In this document: piece after piece, positions 1 to 7,158 of the stretch
How positions within the stretch are numbered: the stretch's first letter is position 1
Layout of the letters: the number at the start of each line of letters is the position of its first letter
From: an uncultured Akkermansia sp.
GTDB taxonomy: Bacteria; Verrucomicrobiota; Verrucomicrobiia; Verrucomicrobiales; Akkermansiaceae
Direction: 5' to 3'
Assembly (NCBI GenBank): GCA_900766865.1
Contig: CAAFXA010000110.1
Coordinates: 1-7,265, forward strand
Length of the DNA stretch: 7,265 nucleotides
Translations under genes and position numbers: made by a program
The notes under the pieces: generated by a model
Told to the model about the DNA's origin: nothing
The model's input: only the letters and a program-made list of their open reading frames with translations
Database searches by the model: none

Positions 1-2340
1 GTCCGCCACCAGGCGCAGGAACTGCCTCCGCGTCTTATCCGCCTCAGCTCGCAGCATTGCCGTGTCGCAGCCGGTAGCCGCTGTGCACACATCATCACTG
101 TACAGCTGCAGCAGCAAACGCCCGGAAAGCGCCCGCAACTCTTCAAAACGAGCTGTAACCTCCTGCCTGCGAGCCTCCGCTGTACCAGGAGCATAAGACG
201 CTGTGAGGGGTTGCAGCTTCCCACTATGCAGCGGGTGGTCGTAGGTGAAATAATATTGCCCGCCATAACGCCCGCGACCATTCATGAGAGCTCGTTTGCC
301 CGCTCCGCGAGACTGGATGAGCGGAGCCAGTTCTCCCGGGCCTTCCCAGATACCGGCCAACTGTTCCCATTCCTCACGCAAGGCTCGACCAGCGGTAGAC
401 TTTTCCCCGGCTGGAGATGGAGCGCGACGGCCCTGTTCCGTTACAAAGACAGCAGGCAAATGCAGGAAATCGCACACATCTTTTGCGTCACGGAACAGCG
501 GCTTTCCATCCACATTCAGCAGACTCATGGCACGCATGATGTCAAAAGAATAGCGGCGATTGTTCGTCCACAATTCGCTCTCGCGCAAAACCGCCTTCAG
601 GCTTTCATTCTTTGCATCTATATCTCGCTCGCGCAGAATCTCATCCACCTTCTTCTCATCGACCTTCCAGTCCAGCAGGCGGCGCCCACTACCCAGAACA
701 CTGTCCGCCGAACGGAAATGTCGCAGCATCACCCGTCCGGCCCCTATCAACAGAAAAGGAAGAAGCGTTGCAGCTTCCCGCATGTTGTGCTCAATGTCAG
801 TCAGATTACTCCCGAACTGCTTCCAGTCAATATTGGAAGCTGTAGCGGCGGCTCTTGCTGCCAGCTCATGCGCAGCTAAATCCACCGCTGTGGCAGCCTT
901 ACCAGCCAGCATCATTTTTACACCTTCAGCTGTGAAGCTGAGAGTCGACTTCAACCCGGACAGGCTATAATTCACCATCCCACTGCCGCGCGCCCGCATA
1001 AAGCGGGAAATATTCTGCTCCAGCATCTTGCCACCCAGGCGGCCCAGCGCCATATAAATACCGCCCTGCACAGCACCACCCACCACACCGGCGGCCAGCT
1101 GAAGCTGCTGCGGTGTTTCCGGCGAGCGTCGGCGAGCTTCTGCCACGGAAGCCCCCATACCACTGAGCGCCAACGCAGCAAAACCAGCACCGCCACAACA
1201 GGAAAGCACCGCAGATGGCACAGCCTGAACGGCATCCAGATAATACGTCTCTGCCCGTGAGGCTCCTTCGGGCAACAGCGGCACAACCTCCTGCTGGGTA
1301 AATTGCCTCACCTCATCCAGCATGCGCATACGCAAATCCCAGGCTTCCGCACTTTCCTTCATATCCTGCCCCCATTCTCCGCCGAGTATCTCCCCGGCAT
1401 TACTCAATGTGGCTATACCGGCATGATTGACGGCCTGCAATACCCCATAGCCCAGCGATGACGCCCCACGGCGTATCGCCCGCAGAGAGCGCCTCATCAC
1501 CCCATCTTCCGCGGCCGGAGCATCGCCACGCGCCTCTCGGGCGGCCGCTTCCAGTCGGTGCGCCAGATATGCCACCCGCTGCCGCTCATCTTCCGGCATT
1601 CCGGCAAGAGCATCCACCGCCTGAAGCAGTCCCGGCGCCCCGGCAAACACGCGGGGCGCAGAAAACGCATCCTCCTCTACGGCGGCAAATACATCCATTC
1701 CGTCAGCAAGTTGCTGAGCCACCGGCAACAAACGTTCACGCTCACGCCGCCCCTGCTCAGCTGCATTGTGAGCCACAATGGCCGCGGCGTATCGCTCCTG
1801 CTCATTCAACCCAGCCATCTCTTCCTTCTTCGGAGCCCATGGAGTCTCCCCATTCAGTGCAGCCATATAAGCCTGAGCATACACCTGGCGGGCAAATTCC
1901 CGGCGAGGCGCCTCTGCCTCCCTGTCGGAAAGTGCCACGAACACCTCCTGTTCATTTTCCGCAGCGCCCAGTTCCGCCGCCAGTTCAGCACGATATTTTT
2001 TCCAGTTTGTCAACAGTTCCATACGGGGAATATCCTTGTAATCGGCCACCCAGGAGCGGTTAACGGCAGAACACAGGGTATACAACTGTTGTTCCCGGCT
2101 CATATCTGCGCTATCAGCCCCGGCTCGCTCACAGACATCCATCGGCACAGTATCCGGATTGCCTGTCAGAACACGGCCCCAGTACTCGCGCTTTTTCGTT
2201 TCGGACGACTCCGGCTGAGCCCCGACCTCAGGTTCCGGAAGACTGCTCTGCATACTATCAGCCGGCTGCAACAGCTTCGGCTCGTTCTTCTTCTCTGCCG
2301 CAGCATTTCCTGCTGCTGGCTTCTTCATCTCTGTAATCAT
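1..2340 (-). CDS. Large phage internal-virion/ejection-like protein, C-terminus cut by window edge
   Basis: An uninterrupted frame of 780 codons runs from ATG 2340 to the window edge with no stop, so the C-terminus is missing. Residues 1-50 are rich in Lys, Glu, Pro and Ala and look disordered. Most of the rest is charged Ala/Glu/Arg-rich helix (for example FAALNGETPWAPKKEEM-like stretches). Around residues 370-435 lies a hydrophobic Gly/Ala-rich block (AVPSAVLSCCGGAGFAALAL, then AAGVVGGAVQGGIYMALGRLGG), and a second short hydrophobic stretch (LLPFLLIGAG) lies near 520-530. Great length, an amphipathic Ala-rich body and a membrane-compatible core are typical of phage internal virion or DNA-ejection proteins, and of large multidomain phage proteins. 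I recognise no enzymatic motif in the visible part. The gene follows the neighbouring helical gene by 14 bases in an AT-rich gap with no Shine-Dalgarno sequence, so translation may depend on coupling. An ATG at 2328 is an alternative start. The phage assignment is inferred from overall character and the paired gene. Confidence 0.6.
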   Translation of the reverse strand, partial: MITEMKKPAAGNAAAEKKNEPKLLQPADSMQSSLPEPEVGAQPESSETKKREYWGRVLTGNPDTVPMDVCERAGADSADMSREQQLYTLCSAVNRSWVADYKDIPRMELLTNWKKYRAELAAELGAAENEQEVFVALSDREAEAPRREFARQVYAQAYMAALNGETPWAPKKEEMAGLNEQERYAAAIVAHNAAEQGRRERERLLPVAQQLADGMDVFAAVEEDAFSAPRVFAGAPGLLQAVDALAGMPEDERQRVAYLAHRLEAAAREARGDAPAAEDGVMRRSLRAIRRGASSLGYGVLQAVNHAGIATLSNAGEILGGEWGQDMKESAEAWDLRMRMLDEVRQFTQQEVVPLLPEGASRAETYYLDAVQAVPSAVLSCCGGAGFAALALSGMGASVAEARRRSPETPQQLQLAAGVVGGAVQGGIYMALGRLGGKMLEQNISRFMRARGSGMVNYSLSGLKSTLSFTAEGVKMMLAGKAATAVDLAAHELAARAAATASNIDWKQFGSNLTDIEHNMREAATLLPFLLIGAGRVMLRHFRSADSVLGSGRRLLDWKVDEKKVDEILRERDIDAKNESLKAVLRESELWTNNRRYSFDIMRAMSLLNVDGKPLFRDAKDVCDFLHLPAVFVTEQGRRAPSPAGEKSTAGRALREEWEQLAGIWEGPGELAPLIQSRGAGKRALMNGRGRYGGQYYFTYDHPLHSGKLQPLTASYAPGTAEARRQEVTARFEELRALSGRLLLQLYSDDVCTAATGCDTAMLRAEADKTRRQFLRLVAD

Positions 2341-2354
2341 ATTAGTGATTTTTG

Positions 2355-3587
2355 TTATTTATTGTTAAAGCATATCCAGTTATTCCCGCTGTTGCTAACC
2401 TGCTGCAACCATTGAGCCGCAGGTTCTGCACCCTGCTGCGCCAGCAACTCCAGGCCACTCTGTTGTAACTCCGCAAGTCGTTCCAGCGCTTCAGTATCCC
2501 CCGGGCACCCCAGCGAGCCCGTACCATACGCACGTTGCAAGCTACGGGACAAAGCGCGACGATCTCCCGGTGCCACGCGTATGGCCAACTCCAGGCGAGC
2601 CAACAACTCGCGGCGAGCAGCATCCGGAAGAGCTGCTGTAACGATCTGCATGCGCAAGTCATCCTGCTCTCCACTCGTCTCGCCAACCTCATCCACCCGG
2701 AAAAACCAATTACAACGCTCCTCCGGCTGCCATTCTTTCTCTTGGGCAAGAGCGGTCAGCATCTGGCTCCGGTTCAGCAGCCCAGCTTGCACCGCCTGCT
2801 CCAACTCCCGGTGACCATATGGGATACCATCCTTCACATAAGAAGCAAGCTGCCGGGCAAAAACAGCCCGCTCCTGCTGCCGCAGCTGTTCCACATGCTG
2901 TTGCAGTTCTCGCGCATCTTCTCGCTCCTGCGGAAGGGCCTCGGAGCGAGCGCCCGCATAATCTGCCATAGCTTGGCGAGGATTCCCGGCCAGAGCGGCC
3001 CGCCAACCGGCAGCGCAAGCCCGACTGCGCAGGATATTTCCCTGTGCGCTCACCTGTTCCAGAGGCACAAAAACACCTGCTCCGGACTGCAACCAACGCT
3101 CAGCTGCGGAAGCGTCTCCGGCCTCTACCGCCTCTTCCACCCTCTGCTGCCAACGTTCCCGCGCACGCTTCACCTTATCCAGCTGGCGCTCCTTCCAGGC
3201 CTGCACGGACATACGGCGGCTATACTCCGCGGCAAGTATGCGCCCCTGCTCGCGGGCCGCAGGCGACAGCTCCTCCACCGCAGCATAAAAACGGGGAGCA
3301 CAGAGCTGCTGCCAGCTATACTCCCAATCCTGCACATCCTGCGCCCCCAGCTCTTCCTGAACTTCTGCACCAATGCGGCGCAGATGCCCGGAAAACTCCG
3401 CGAGTTCGCCGACGGTATTCACCTGCTGTACTTTATCTGCCAGAGCCATTCCCCCTGCTATGGCAGCCGATATTCCCGAGCCTGCAGCCTGCGCCGCCTC
3501 GCCCCATCCGCTGATTCCCTGTACCGGGATGCGTACACCGGCAGACGGCGCTTGCAACATGCCCCAATCTTTCATGCGTATTGACAT
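2355..3587 (-). CDS. Ala/Gln/Glu-rich helical protein, probable phage virion (internal core-like) protein
   Basis: The frame encodes about 410 residues from ATG 3587 (MSIRMKDWGMLQAPSAGV...) to TAA at 2355-2357. The N-terminus has a short polar lead, a proline/glycine turn region, then AAQAAGSGISAAIAGGMALADKV, a small-residue helix. This resembles the start of many phage minor structural or internal virion proteins. The remainder is almost wholly charged, Gln-rich helix with likely coiled coils (for example REDARELQQHVEQLRQQERA). There is no signal peptide, no clear membrane span and no catalytic motif. The frame is open further upstream: ATG 3659, 3638 and 3599 are possible starts, and ATG 3575 lies downstream. 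I chose 3587 because the family-like sequence begins there and GGGAG lies 12 bases upstream. The strong Shine-Dalgarno site at 3677-3682 fits a different frame. The gene is co-directional with the larger gene that follows after 14 bases, and the two probably form one operon of phage origin. The exact role is unknown. Confidence 0.65.
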   Translation of the reverse strand: MSIRMKDWGMLQAPSAGVRIPVQGISGWGEAAQAAGSGISAAIAGGMALADKVQQVNTVGELAEFSGHLRRIGAEVQEELGAQDVQDWEYSWQQLCAPRFYAAVEELSPAAREQGRILAAEYSRRMSVQAWKERQLDKVKRARERWQQRVEEAVEAGDASAAERWLQSGAGVFVPLEQVSAQGNILRSRACAAGWRAALAGNPRQAMADYAGARSEALPQEREDARELQQHVEQLRQQERAVFARQLASYVKDGIPYGHRELEQAVQAGLLNRSQMLTALAQEKEWQPEERCNWFFRVDEVGETSGEQDDLRMQIVTAALPDAARRELLARLELAIRVAPGDRRALSRSLQRAYGTGSLGCPGDTEALERLAELQQSGLELLAQQGAEPAAQWLQQVSNSGNNWICFNNK

Positions 3588-3666
3588 ATACACCAGCATC
3601 TCCCAGTCTGCCCACTTTTTCAATAAAAAGTCGGGCATCCGCCGGATCTTGCAACCCATCCACCAT
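3433..3666 (-). CDS. Possible small ORF overlapping the start of the virion-like gene in another frame
   Basis: ATG 3666 has the best ribosome site nearby: TAAGGAG, 10 bases upstream. Its frame differs from that of the 410-residue gene by +1 and runs 77 codons to a stop at 3433. The first 36 or so residues (MVDGLQDPADARLFIEKVGR, then LGDAGVYVNTHERLGH) look like ordinary protein, while the rest (CRCTHPGTGNQRMGRGGAGC) looks like an out-of-frame reading of the larger gene. Three explanations are possible: a short leader ORF that couples translation to the larger gene; the true N-terminus of the large gene, joined by a real or artefactual +1 shift near the runs of T and A at 3616-3630; or a chance ORF. 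The TAA immediately before the ATG shows that it is not the tail of a longer upstream gene. Confidence 0.3.
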   Translation of the reverse strand: MVDGLQDPADARLFIEKVGRLGDAGVYVNTHERLGHVASAVCRCTHPGTGNQRMGRGGAGCRLGNIGCHSRGNGSGR

Positions 3667-3676
3667 TTACCACCAA

Positions 3677-3682
3677 CTCCTT
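3677..3682 (-). promoter_or_regulatory. Strong Shine-Dalgarno site (AAGGAG) ahead of the virion-like operon
   Basis: On the minus strand AAGGAG (within TAAGGAG) stands 10 bases before ATG 3666 and 17 bases before ATG 3659. The first spacing is acceptable and the second is too long. The site therefore favours the small overlapping frame rather than the long gene in the same place. The 135-base gap between this region and the divergent plus-strand gene is noticeably AT-richer than the genes around it. I saw no convincing minus-strand promoter in it. Confidence 0.5.
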
Positions 3683-3761
3683 ACAGGCGAATTTATTTTC
3701 ACCAAAAATACCATCATTGCACACAATTTCCCATTTACCCCACATAAAAGGGAATCCGGAC

Positions 3762-3790
3762 TTGCCAAGGCTCTTCCCATAAGGTATGAT
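3762..3790 (+). promoter_or_regulatory. Sigma70-type promoter for the membrane protein-deaminase-exonuclease operon
   Basis: A -35 box TTGCCA (3762-3767) and a -10 box TATGAT (3785-3790) are separated by exactly 17 bases. The expected transcription start is near 3797, only about five bases before the ATG at 3802, so the first gene would have an almost leaderless mRNA. No Shine-Dalgarno sequence stands before that ATG, which fits this reading. Confidence 0.55.
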
Positions 3791-3801
3791 ATGCGCCAGA
3801 C

Positions 3802-4395
3802 ATGTACGACCAATATCTGCACATTTACGAAAAACTGCCGCTGGGGGTAGCCGGGCTGCTCATGGGGCTGGCGCTCATAGCCCTGCATGGCTACGCTCTG
3901 CTCAAACCGGAAACTGCAAAAGCCGCATTGGCTGGCGCGGCAGAAAACGACAAAGCCGGGCGTGTCCTGCTCACGGTGGATTTTCTCTGGATTTTCCTGT
4001 TACTTCTGGATGTAAGCTGGAATCCCCTCCGCATGAATCTTTTCGACTTCAATTCCCTGCGCGGCATGTTAATTATCCTCTGCCCCGTTATCTGGTTCAT
4101 CCTGTACGGGGAAAAGAAATCTCTCATCTTTCCCCGAGCCCTGGGGCTCTTCCTGCTGTTGCTGGCCATTCTGCCACTCACCGCAGCCTTCCTGAAGGAA
4201 CCCGTCACCCGCCTGCTCATCCCTATCTGGTGGTATCCGGTGCTTACAGTAGCCATGTTCTGGGTGGGTAAACCCTACCTGCTCCGCAACTGGGCCACCT
4301 GGTATGTACAACGCCCGGCTCTCTACAGATACAGCAACCTCTGTGGCTTAGCCTATGGTGCCATCGTCCTGCTCTGCTCTTTCTTCTGGTTCTGA
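3802..4395 (+). CDS. Polytopic integral membrane protein of unknown function
   Basis: This 197-residue protein is strongly hydrophobic, with five or six likely membrane segments, roughly at residues 12-34, 55-71, 87-102, 112-131, 138-155 and 179-197. The loops are short, and Arg/Lys and aromatic residues cluster at segment ends (YGEKK near 102-106, KPYLLRNWATWYVQR at 157-171). There is no cleavable signal peptide, and I see no transporter or enzyme motif. A conserved-looking acidic/Asn loop (DVSWNPLRMNLFDFNSLRG, 70-88) lies between segments two and three. It is the first gene of a plus-strand operon: the deaminase gene begins 16 bases after its TGA. ATG 3802 is the only sensible start, since the next Met (residue 21) lies inside the first membrane segment. 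It resembles conserved hypothetical membrane proteins I associate with Verrucomicrobiota, but I cannot name a family. Confidence 0.85.
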   Translation: MYDQYLHIYEKLPLGVAGLLMGLALIALHGYALLKPETAKAALAGAAENDKAGRVLLTVDFLWIFLLLLDVSWNPLRMNLFDFNSLRGMLIILCPVIWFILYGEKKSLIFPRALGLFLLLLAILPLTAAFLKEPVTRLLIPIWWYPVLTVAMFWVGKPYLLRNWATWYVQRPALYRYSNLCGLAYGAIVLLCSFFWF

Positions 4396-4411
4396 TTCCC
4401 CCCCGGCCAAC

Positions 4412-5731
4412 ATGAATACCAATAATATCTGCGATACGCTCTACACGGCCGACTGGGTTGTGACTCAGAATGACGCCCGCGACATCATTCAGAACGGCGC
4501 CATCGCCATCAGCGGCAATCGCATCCTCTGCGTTGGACATTCCGATATACTGGAAATCCTCTACCCCGATGCCCGGCGTGTGGACTTGGGGAATGCGGTC
4601 ATCATGCCCGGACTCATCAATGCACACACCCATGTGCCGATGAGTCTTCTGCGTGGCTACTCGGACGACAAAGCGCTCATGGACTGGCTCACGCAGGATA
4701 TCTTCCCGCAGGAGGCAAAGCTCACCCCCGAGCTGGTAGAGCTGGGAGCCCGTTTCAGTCTGGCGGAAATGATACGCAGCGGCACCACCGCCTTCTACGA
4801 CATGTACATGATAGAATCCTCCGTCTTCCGCGCAGCGGATGACATGGGCATGCGTGCCGTACTGGGCGAAAGCACTACACAATTCTTCCCCAGCCTCTCC
4901 TGCAAAGATAAGGAAGCCTACTTCGACCTCGTCCGCGCCCAGGCAGACGCGTGGCGCAATCACCCGCGCATTCGCCAGGCTATCGTGCCCCATGCGCCCT
5001 ACACCACGAATCCCGAACTGCTCCGGCAATGCTACTCCCTTGCGGAGGAGAATGGCGCCCTCTTTGGTATGCACTTGGCCGAAACAGAAGCCGAAACCCA
5101 GACCTGTCTCAAAGAGTTCGGCATGCGCCCCATCCCCTACTGCCAGAGCCTGGGGCTCCTGCAACCCGGCAGTACTTTCTTCCATGTGGTACATGCAGAT
5201 GAGAAGGACATGGAACTGCTGGCCGAAGGGCACTGCGCCGTAGTGCACAACCCATCCTCCAACATGAAGCTTGCCAGCGGCGTAGCCCCCATCGAAAAGC
5301 TGCAGAACTACCACATCCCCGTAGCTCTGGGGACAGATGGTTCCGCCAGCAACAACGCCCAGAACATGCTGCGCGAAATGTATGTGGCGAGCCTTCTGCA
5401 CAAGGTTCACGCACTCTCCCCCACGGCATGCCCCGCCCAGATGGCCCTCGACCTCGCTACCCGTGGTGGCTCCGCAGCCCTGCACGACCCGCACATCGGC
5501 ACCCTGGAGCCGGGCATGAAGGCAGACTTCATTGCCCTCGACCTCTCCGCTCCCAACATGCAGCCCGTGCACAACATCGTCTCCAACATCGTCTACGCTA
5601 CCACCGGAGCCGAAAACAAACTGACCGTGGTGGATGGCAAGGAGCTTTACCGCGATGGCAAGTTCCTCACCTGCGATTACGAGGCGCTGTATACCGAAAT
5701 TCAGCAGGCACGAGCATGGGTTCGCAGCTGA
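4412..5731 (+). CDS. mtaD: Amidohydrolase, 5'-methylthioadenosine/S-adenosylhomocysteine deaminase family
   Basis: The protein has 439 residues, the usual size for the family. It is a metal-dependent cytosolic enzyme expected to deaminate adenosine-type by-products of S-adenosylmethionine metabolism to inosine derivatives. Visible motifs in order are: PGLINAHTHVPM with metal ligands H72 and H74; DWL and PQEAKLT with E101; VPHAPYT with H194, matching a substrate-binding His of the family; GMHLAETEAE with metal ligand H221 and catalytic E224; VVHAD with H261; HNPSSNMKLASG (279-290); and LGTDGSASNN with metal ligand D309. The C-terminal TLEPGMKADFIALDL returns to the small beta-sandwich domain that the N-terminus (residues 10-65) begins. 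All expected metal ligands are present, so it should be active. Relatives include aminodeoxyfutalosine deaminase of the futalosine menaquinone pathway and other adenosine-analogue deaminases, so the exact substrate is open. ATG 4412 is preferred because the in-frame ATG at 4355 lies inside the preceding gene. The stop overlaps the exonuclease start (TGATG). Confidence 0.9.
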   Translation: MNTNNICDTLYTADWVVTQNDARDIIQNGAIAISGNRILCVGHSDILEILYPDARRVDLGNAVIMPGLINAHTHVPMSLLRGYSDDKALMDWLTQDIFPQEAKLTPELVELGARFSLAEMIRSGTTAFYDMYMIESSVFRAADDMGMRAVLGESTTQFFPSLSCKDKEAYFDLVRAQADAWRNHPRIRQAIVPHAPYTTNPELLRQCYSLAEENGALFGMHLAETEAETQTCLKEFGMRPIPYCQSLGLLQPGSTFFHVVHADEKDMELLAEGHCAVVHNPSSNMKLASGVAPIEKLQNYHIPVALGTDGSASNNAQNMLREMYVASLLHKVHALSPTACPAQMALDLATRGGSAALHDPHIGTLEPGMKADFIALDLSAPNMQPVHNIVSNIVYATTGAENKLTVVDGKELYRDGKFLTCDYEALYTEIQQARAWVRS

Positions 5732-6318
5732 TGGATTGTCCGCTGGCGAAGCTCCCCATAGCCGCCATCGATTTCGAGTCCGCCGGGGCTTCCCCCGGCG
5801 AGACCGATCAGCCCGTACAAGTCGGCATCGTGCGCGTCGAATCCCTCTTCGGTCAGGAAAAAATCTTTACTTCCTACATCGCCTGCAATCGTCCGGTTCG
5901 CTGGAGTGCGGCCAGGGTACATGGCATCACGACCGACATGCTCTGCAACGCCCCCCACTTCCATGAGCTCTGGTGCGACCTGCGTCATTTACTCTCCGGC
6001 TGCGTCGTGCTCGGCCACAACCCCGGCACGGAAAAACGTTTTCTATCCGCATTCCCCGGCCATGGATTCGCTCCCTGGCTGGACACTCTCGCCCTCGCCC
6101 GTAAGGCACTCCCCACCCTGCCCGACCACTCCCTGGGCACCGTATGCGATGCCATGGGCGTCACACCGGACATCAACGCTCTCGTCCCCGGCAAAACCTG
6201 GCACGATGCCCTCTACGATGCAGCCGGCTCACTCGTCCTCTTCCGTGCCCTGGTCCGAGGTTTGCAGATGGAGCAGGCAACCCTCCGCAGCCTACCCTTT
6301 GCAGTGTCGCAGAGCTGA
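5731..6318 (+). CDS. DEDDh-family 3'-5' exonuclease (DnaQ-like)
   Basis: This 195-residue protein carries the DnaQ/RNase T exonuclease fold motifs. Exo I is IDFES with D14 and E16, followed by VHGIT (63-67). Exo II is GHNPGTEKRFL, where the usual Asp is replaced by Glu (E101). Exo III is HDALYDA with H158 and D163, the HxAxxD form of the DEDDh group. It should remove nucleotides from 3' ends of DNA or RNA using two metal ions. It is a stand-alone domain without polymerase or helicase parts, so a role in proofreading, repair or RNA trimming cannot be told apart here. ATG 5731 overlaps the upstream TGA by one base (TGATG), indicating translational coupling with the deaminase. ATG 5716 is an alternative that adds five residues and has a weak AGG seven bases upstream. 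The shared operon need not mean a shared pathway. The last 106 bases are overlapped antisense by the PIN-like frame. Confidence 0.88.
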   Translation: MDCPLAKLPIAAIDFESAGASPGETDQPVQVGIVRVESLFGQEKIFTSYIACNRPVRWSAARVHGITTDMLCNAPHFHELWCDLRHLLSGCVVLGHNPGTEKRFLSAFPGHGFAPWLDTLALARKALPTLPDHSLGTVCDAMGVTPDINALVPGKTWHDALYDAAGSLVLFRALVRGLQMEQATLRSLPFAVSQS

Positions 6319-6893
6319 GACCGGAGGCTTTTCCCACCAACTGACATCGAGCTATCCGTCTGACATGAGCAAAGCTTCTGGTAGTCGTTCCATAAGATAA
6401 CAAGGGAAGAATGCGGCGCTGAATGTTTTGGGGTAAACTCCAGAAAAATTGTCGGGGGAGATGGCAACGCAGCAATTTTCTGCGCCAGCTTCCTGTCTGC
6501 GGTCAGAAACACCTTTGGTGATTCATCCTCGTCCCGGAAACGCAGTTCAAAATCCTCATCCGCATAGACCGGACTCTTACTTTTGTAAAAACGTCTGCGT
6601 TCTGCCTTACTACGCGGCAAAAACTCGAAGATTTCGCTCCTTTTGCGGAGTTCATTCTGCTTACGGAGCGCCCAAGGCTGTTTTCGCTTGTACTCTAACT
6701 CCAGCTGCACAGATTTCGTAACCTTCACGCGGTGGTGGTGCTTACGCAGTTCTGAAGCATGCCGGAGGATGAAAGCAAGGCTGAAACAGGTGTCTGTATA
6801 AATATGGAGAGCGGCCGTGCCGACAAGGCGGGCAAACTCTTTATCTGCCGCCTGCCGGGCTTGCGACCTGGTGTATTCGGATATATGTTGCAT
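6213..6893 (-). CDS. PIN-like nuclease-domain protein
   Basis: The frame encodes 226 residues from ATG 6893, or 235 from GTG 6920, which overlaps the upstream stop as GTGAGTAA. The pattern fits a PIN-type metal-dependent RNase: HIYTDTCFSLAF with D34, VTKSVQLELE with E65/E67, a YADEDFEL acidic cluster (D112, D114), and VFLTADRKLAQKI with D133, the usual late PIN motif (xTxDxxLA). The spacing over about 100 residues suits a PIN core, with a very basic insert (KRKQPWALRKQNELRKRSE, then RSKAERRRFYKSK) that could hold RNA. The natural domain seems to end near residue 165. The final 35 or so residues (192-226) are merely the antisense of the exonuclease gene, basic and low in pattern. Codon use is more A-rich than in the plus-strand operon, suggesting accessory origin. 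It follows a small unknown gene from the same promoter, a layout shared with toxin-antitoxin operons. The start is uncertain: both options lack a strong Shine-Dalgarno site. The PIN call is by motif only. Confidence 0.6.
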   Translation of the reverse strand: MQHISEYTRSQARQAADKEFARLVGTAALHIYTDTCFSLAFILRHASELRKHHHRVKVTKSVQLELEYKRKQPWALRKQNELRKRSEIFEFLPRSKAERRRFYKSKSPVYADEDFELRFRDEDESPKVFLTADRKLAQKIAALPSPPTIFLEFTPKHSAPHSSLVILWNDYQKLCSCQTDSSMSVGGKSLRSQLCDTAKGRLRRVACSICKPRTRARKRTSEPAAS

Positions 6894-6912
6894 ATGGTTT
6901 AACTTTCTTTCG

Positions 6913-7158
6913 TTACTCACGATACAGGCTCATTGGCCCGACAGGGAAGAAAGTACCCATCTGCTTATGTACCAAAGGTGGCACGACTATACAATAAGCC
7001 CTTTCTTCTCTGTGCTCAGGCAAACATATCCGACAGGGAGGAATGACGGCATCGTCACTCCCCGGAACTCCCTCCATGGGGAATTCTGCGTCCATATCGG
7101 CTGACGCCTGATGAACACGGAAGAAAGGTGCATCTCCTTTTTCTTCAGAGGCCCGCAC
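6913..7158 (-). CDS. Small unrecognised protein with a Cys/His cluster
   Basis: An open frame ends in TAA at 6913-6915, overlapping the possible GTG start of the PIN-like gene by eight bases. From GTG 7158 it encodes 81 residues. Other in-frame starts are ATG 7095 (60 residues) and ATG 7215 (100 residues), but the last lies upstream of the promoter and cannot be used from that transcript. The N-terminal part is acidic (EEKGDAP, DMDAEFPMEG, GSDDA). The middle has PPCRICLPEHREERAYC, a CxxC-x3-H-x6-C arrangement (C42, C45, H49, C56) that could bind a metal. The end is hydrophobic and aromatic (CIVVPPLVHKQMGTFFPVGP). I do not recognise the family. Position and coupling would suit an antitoxin or regulator of the downstream PIN-like protein, but it has none of the usual antitoxin DNA-binding signatures. 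GTG 7158 sits inside a predicted hairpin, and no start codon is well placed behind the AAAAAGGAG at 7134-7142, so start and even reality are uncertain. Confidence 0.45.
   Translation of the reverse strand: MRASEEKGDAPFFRVHQASADMDAEFPMEGVPGSDDAVIPPCRICLPEHREERAYCIVVPPLVHKQMGTFFPVGPMSLYRE

Noticed and set aside
211..2415. Long plus-strand frames (211-879, 1458-2063, 1558-2415)
   Set aside because: They are antisense to the continuous 780-codon minus-strand gene. Their Ser/Arg/His/Pro-rich composition is what the complement of an Ala/Glu-rich gene yields.
2535..3584. Plus-strand frame of 349 codons opposite the virion-like gene
   Set aside because: It is a Leu/Pro/Ser-rich shadow of the Gln/Glu/Ala-rich minus-strand gene, with no motif and no ribosome site.
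3620..3745. Small minus-strand frame MWGKWEIVCNDGIFGENKFA... (41 residues)
   Set aside because: No good ribosome site, and it overlaps the start of two other frames. Its composition looks like chance reading of the AT-rich gap.
3667..3888. Minus-strand frame of 73 codons ending in TAA just before ATG 3666
   Set aside because: It lies across the plus-strand promoter and the start of the membrane-protein gene, and has no ribosome site or recognisable sequence.
4244..5572. Minus-strand frame of 442 codons opposite the deaminase
   Set aside because: The plus strand encodes a complete amidohydrolase with every expected motif. The reverse frame is Gly/Val/His-rich antisense.
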